From positions 2,485,760 to 2,549,759 of the forward strand of contig OU452205.1 of NCBI GenBank assembly GCA_911728435.2: a stretch of 64,000 nt of DNA. Reading direction: 5' to 3'. Below the pieces are notes generated by a model. It was given only the letters and a program-made list of their open reading frames with translations, had not been told where the DNA came from and made no database searches. The DNA comes from Apoderus coryli. Its lineage: Eukaryota > Arthropoda > Insecta > Coleoptera > Attelabidae. Within the stretch, counting starts at the first letter, position 1, and every line of letters begins with the position of its first letter. This document shows, one piece after another, positions 60,860-64,000 of this stretch. Made by a program: the position numbers and the translations under genes.

Positions 60860-61080
60860 TATTAATAATAATAATAAGCATTATTGTCTAACGGGGAGGC
60901 CCCAATTACAAGACAATGCAAAAAGTACCTAATATACATTTGTACAGTGCATCATGAATATACGTAAGTAATTACAACATTTTACAATAAGAATATAATA
61001 AAAAAACAATGACAAAAAAATTCGCGTGCAGCACAGTACACGTGATAGAAGTGAATACTTCTTTCACGAGGATTTTAAAC
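60860..61080 (-). mobile_element. probable non-LTR 3' end with TAA-repeat tail
   Basis: On the minus strand GGGGCCTCCCCGTTAGACAA leads to a (TTA)n tail at 60866-60880, as at 3' ends of some non-LTR elements. No coding part recognised. Tentative. Confidence 0.4.
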
Positions 61081-61176
61081 TACAACATATTTATTTCTCT
61101 TGGGTAAAGTATATATTATTAATATTTTTAATTGCAATAATTTTAAAACATTTATATATTATTACAGACCTGTAGC

Positions 61177-61391
61177 ATAGAATAATAACTATAGATAAGA
61201 AGCGTCAGTAGACGCTAAAAACGGCATCGACTCGTCGCAATCCCAGCCACATTCTGGCCCGCTACTATGTTATACTATATCTATATATACTATAAGATAC
61301 TATACTACAATTATAAGTGCGGCGCATTGGTTTGGCGGCAGAGAGATAAAACGTTCCGACACGAAGTGAAGTAACTGTATATTAAACTGTG
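61177..61391 (+). mobile_element. element without evident TIRs, 8 bp TSD (copy 4, 215 bp)
   Basis: Full-length family member. Flanks CCTGTAGC (61169-61176) and CTTGTAGC (61392-61399) match at 7 of 8. Ends ATAGAATAATAACTATAG and ATTAAACTGTG. Its left end agrees with copy 1 (ATAGAATAATAAC), whereas copies 2 and 3 have ATCGAATATTAAC, so two subfamilies are visible. Confidence 0.85.
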
Positions 61392-61469
61392 CTTGTAGCA
61401 CATTTGCATTTTTTACCTGGTGATTTTCTACACGATAGGATTAAACCAGGTAGTTTATTACAGTTGATA

Positions 61470-61760
61470 AGCCAAAACCATTTTTCGTGAAAACAACTAT
61501 ACAATGCAATTCATTATTAATAAATCTAACAAAACTACCCATGCCGATAACAGTTATATCTACATTAACGCAATACGTGTTGAACAGCCGGGATGCAGCA
61601 TATATCGGGGTACGTTTAAGGAAATTTGGGATGGGATTATAAAAAGGCAGTGGATATCTAGTCATCCGTGTTGCGACTAAAAAAGATACTTGAGTTAGTA
61701 GCTCCGGACAATCTATTAAAGAGTTACATACTTTGAACAAGAACTTATAGCTCGTAACAA
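61470..61760 (-). pseudogene. non-LTR RT C-terminal fragment
   Basis: Minus frame: YKFLFKVCNSLIDCPELLTQ, VSFLVATRMTRYPLPFYNP, RTPIYAASRLFNTYC. This LF..L.N..I.CP.LL...F..P.R.TR...F..P pattern is the very C-terminus of CR1/Jockey-like RTs. Cut at 61760, where the opposed element starts. Confidence 0.78.
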
Positions 61761-61765
61761 AAACA

Positions 61766-63065
61766 GTGTTGGTACCATTCACGAGAAAGAGAAAGGTGGA
61801 CATTATTAACCCCAGTCTCAGCGGTGAGCAAATTTCCCTTTCGGATAAAGTCAAATACCTGGGAGTAATCCTGGATAAACGACTAATCTGGAATCAGTAT
61901 ATAGAGAAAACCATATCGAAAGCCACAGCGGCCATATGGACGTGTCACATGCTACTCGGTAGGACTTGGGGGCTAAAGCCAAAGCTCACATACTGGGTGT
62001 ACCAAACAGTCATTAAACCCATGGTTACATGCGCCTCATTAGTATGGTGGCCAAAAGTTAATATTAAGCATACACAATGCCGTCTTCAAAAGTTGGAAAG
62101 GAATAACAGAGGCAATGCGAACTTGCCCCACAACAGCGATGGAAACGTTGCTGCATCTAATATCTTTGCCTGTCCTAGTCAAAAAAGAGGCAGCAATTAG
62201 CGCTCTGAAACTGCCACAAGGAATGGAATACAAATCTGGCGATCTAGAGGGACGCGTGGGAATCCTGAATATAATACCTTTGGATTCAGGAAGAAAACCG
62301 TCGGACGCTTTGCCACGCAAACATGATTTTGAAATTCCATTTGAACCACGATTCCCAAAAAACACACCCGTCTGGTATACGGACGGTTCAAAAGGAATAA
62401 AAGGGAACACAGGCATGGGAGTATACGGGCCTAATTGCAGGCTCTCTGAATCTCTCGGGAAAAGTCCACTATATTCCAAGAAGAGATCAACGCTATTAAT
62501 CGTTGTGCTCAAGAATGCCTGCAGAGAGGCATCCCAGAACGGCAGATCAATATTATGTCAGACAGTCAAGCTGCGTTAAAAGCACTGAGGTCTTACACCT
62601 TCACGTCAAAGCTAGCATGGGAATGCAAACAGACCCTAAAGCAACTGGCAGCTCGGGGGAAAAAGATTACTCTGACATGGGTGCCAGGACATGAAGGCAT
62701 AGAGGTGAACGAAGCGGCGGACCATATTTGGCCTTCCAAAAAGCCATATGAAGGAAGAACTTCGGAGATGGGAAAAGGAACAACTTAAGTCCTACTGGAG
62801 AAACACTCCAGGCCTAAGACAATCAAAAAGGTTTATCAAACTTTCAGAGGCCAACGCAGGGAAGCTTATCCAACTGGAGAGAAGCGACCTAAGGCGAATT
62901 ACAGGTCTTTTTACGGGACACCACCCAGTGAAGTACCATCTCAAAAAGATGGGCCTAACCGAGGACGACACTTGTCGGTTTTGCGAAGACGCAATAGAGA
63001 CAACAGAACACGTGCTGTGTGAATGCATGGCACTTTTCTGCAAAAGGCTATTGAAAAAAAATTAA
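61766..63065 (+). pseudogene. non-LTR element: RT end, RNase H and C-terminus
   Basis: Plus strand, several frames: KVKYLGVILDKRLIWNQYIE, KPMVTCASLVWWP (RT end), TCPTTAMETLL, FPKNTPVWYTDGSKGIKGNT (RNase H catalytic Asp), MSDSQAALKALRSYTF, LTWVPGHEGIEVNEAAD, and DDTCRFCEDAIETTEHVLCE. The RNase H PGH histidine is intact here, but GNEAAD is VNEAAD, and frame breaks at about 62100, 62470 and 62730 kill it. Near-identical to the minus-strand fragment at 28242-29045. Confidence 0.9.
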
Positions 63066-63468
63066 AGAATCCAAAAAAAACAGGGGATACGTGGGTCGTT
63101 TCAAACAAAATATCAGGCCATGTGTTAATATATCAAAGGTTACAGCTCGTAGCCCAGAAGATGTCACGGTTTCTCACTAGGCTCAATTTTTTTCTCTGAG
63201 AGAGGTCTGTTTAACCATCTTAGGGTTCTCGAAATCCCTGAGTTGGAGTAATGCTGATGATGGATGATGAATGTAGTAGCACATTAGGCAAACACATACA
63301 TACAGTCCTGTTTTTGGAAAATGTTGAAGCGGCATTTAAAAGTTTTGGTGGTTAATGTTTTTTTAAATAAAACGCGTAAAATTAAAATAATAATTTATTT
63401 ATGAAATAATAAGTTATATTAAAATAAATTAATTAACTCAACAATAATGAAAACATCTAATGTATTAA
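63066..63468. other. intergenic, nothing supported
   Basis: Probably the 3' UTR of the preceding retroelement to about 63270 (ending in a GATGATGGATGATGAATG repeat), then AT-rich DNA that may include the 3' UTR of the headpiece gene. Confidence 0.4.
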
Positions 63469-63582
63469 TTAAAATAGTCCAACTTTCTTCTTCATTTCTT
63501 GTTGCTTCCAACGTGGTAGTTTCTCAAAGTCAATGTATGTCATTTTCAGCAGTGTAACGAAGTCATCATGTGTTAGATGTAA
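63469..63582 (-). CDS. villin-headpiece protein, last coding exon
   Basis: Minus strand after acceptor AATTTTCAG at 63583; 37 codons then TAA: LHLTHDDFVTLLKMTYIDFE, KLPRWKQQEMKKKVGLF. It matches the second half of the villin headpiece, an F-actin-binding module found at the extreme C-terminus of villin, dematin, ABLIM/Unc-115 and supervillin (HL...F...F.M....F..LP.WKQ...KKK..LF). The KKK..LF end and LP-W-K are the actin-contact signature. The rest of the gene is to the right of the window, so the family member cannot be named. Confidence 0.85.
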   Translation of the reverse strand, partial: LHLTHDDFVTLLKMTYIDFEKLPRWKQQEMKKKVGLF

Positions 63583-64000
63583 CTGAAAATTAAGTTATTT
63601 ATTTTGGGAGTTTCCCTCGTAAAAATTTTCTAATCTAAAAACTAAGCTTTAATAGTAACGTTTATTTTTAAGCATATAAGCAATACATAATTTCATTTCG
63701 TGTACGTCTAGGATATTTAGCAAATGACTTAGCCAATCTAGAACGTTTACACATGGACGTCAAATTCTATTTTCTAACTATACTCATGCATAAAAGTTTT
63801 TAGTTTTTAGAAAAGTTAAAATTAATAATCAAAAAATCCATTTTATGCGGAATTTTTGCTTATATACAAATTAGGGTTGAGAATAGAATTGATTTAGACC
63901 AAGAAATCATGATTTTTTTAATTTTAATGAAAGATTCTGTCTTACGTTTATGTATTATTAAATATTTTCGCAAAAATCATCTGGCTAAAGGAAAATTCAC
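63583..64000 (-). other. intron of the headpiece gene
   Basis: AT-rich sequence upstream (minus strand) of the last exon. No further exon was found before the window ends. Confidence 0.5.

Larger units (their letters stand above)
56870..61176. other. Rok 3' flank, AT-rich with repeat traces
   Basis: Begins with the Rok 3' UTR; the polyadenylation site is not decided (candidate AATAAA near 57828 and 60413). Contains an ACAAGGTGTCCCAAA end at 57213, the inverted block 57885-57935, a run of 17 C (58216-58232), an RT relic (58420-58700, -), a degenerate repeat copy (58915-59060) and a probable retroelement 3' end with TAA repeats (60866-60900, -). Confidence 0.5.

Noticed and set aside
61441..61854. 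One 137-codon minus-strand protein
   Set aside because: Only the part to about 61760 resembles RT; the rest is antisense to the RT end of the opposed element.

Overview
The window comes from an AT-rich, repeat-loaded animal genome, most likely an insect and possibly a beetle. The order is a guess from the mix of mobile elements; the insect call rests on intron-rich orthologues of mib2, Hsf and Rok (Rho kinase) and on insect-type mariner, Tc1, PIF/Harbinger and non-LTR elements. There is nothing bacterial, no operon and no CRISPR.

Host genes. (1) 29-4159 (+): the last four exons of the E3 ubiquitin ligase mind-bomb 2 (ankyrin repeats, linker, two RING fingers); the 5' part lies outside the window. 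(2) 6400-6633 and 8101-8201 (-): two THAP zinc-finger coding pieces, each with a YY1-like GCCGCCATT site upstream. (3) 12806-16096 (-): a complete four-exon heat shock factor of 474 aa with a shortened DNA-binding wing. (4) 17807-56869 (+): a complete Rho-associated kinase in 13 exons; every splice phase closes and the join gives 1361 aa. Hsf and Rok are head to head with about 1.7 kb between their start codons. (5) 63469-63582 (-): the last exon of a villin-headpiece protein that continues beyond the right edge.

Everything else is mostly repeats. The Rok introns (58 bp to 8.5 kb) hold most of them: a PIF/Harbinger relic with a reverse transcriptase inside it, a MADF-carrying MITE, a second Harbinger relic split by a nested palindrome, opposed non-LTR fragments, a TA-flanked transposon with inverted repeats of about 540 bp, a mariner broken by a single in-frame stop, a 0.5 kb palindrome, and a satellite of about 58 bp monomers organised into 230 bp higher-order units. 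Between mib2 and Hsf lie Tc1 and non-LTR relics and several MITEs. Right of Rok are more non-LTR fragments, including a second copy of an RNase H-bearing element also present in Rok intron 4.

Most notable: a four-copy family of about 172-216 bp without evident terminal inverted repeats, each copy flanked by an 8 bp target-site duplication (5311-5526, 49019-49190, 52714-52924, 61177-61391); the long-inverted-repeat transposon at 32114-34073, which ties the many scattered ACAGGGTG ends to one transposase family; and a tRNA-like gene enclosed in a 15 bp inverted repeat inside an Hsf intron. Coordinates of exons come from reading frame and GT/AG sites; coordinates of degenerate elements are approximate.
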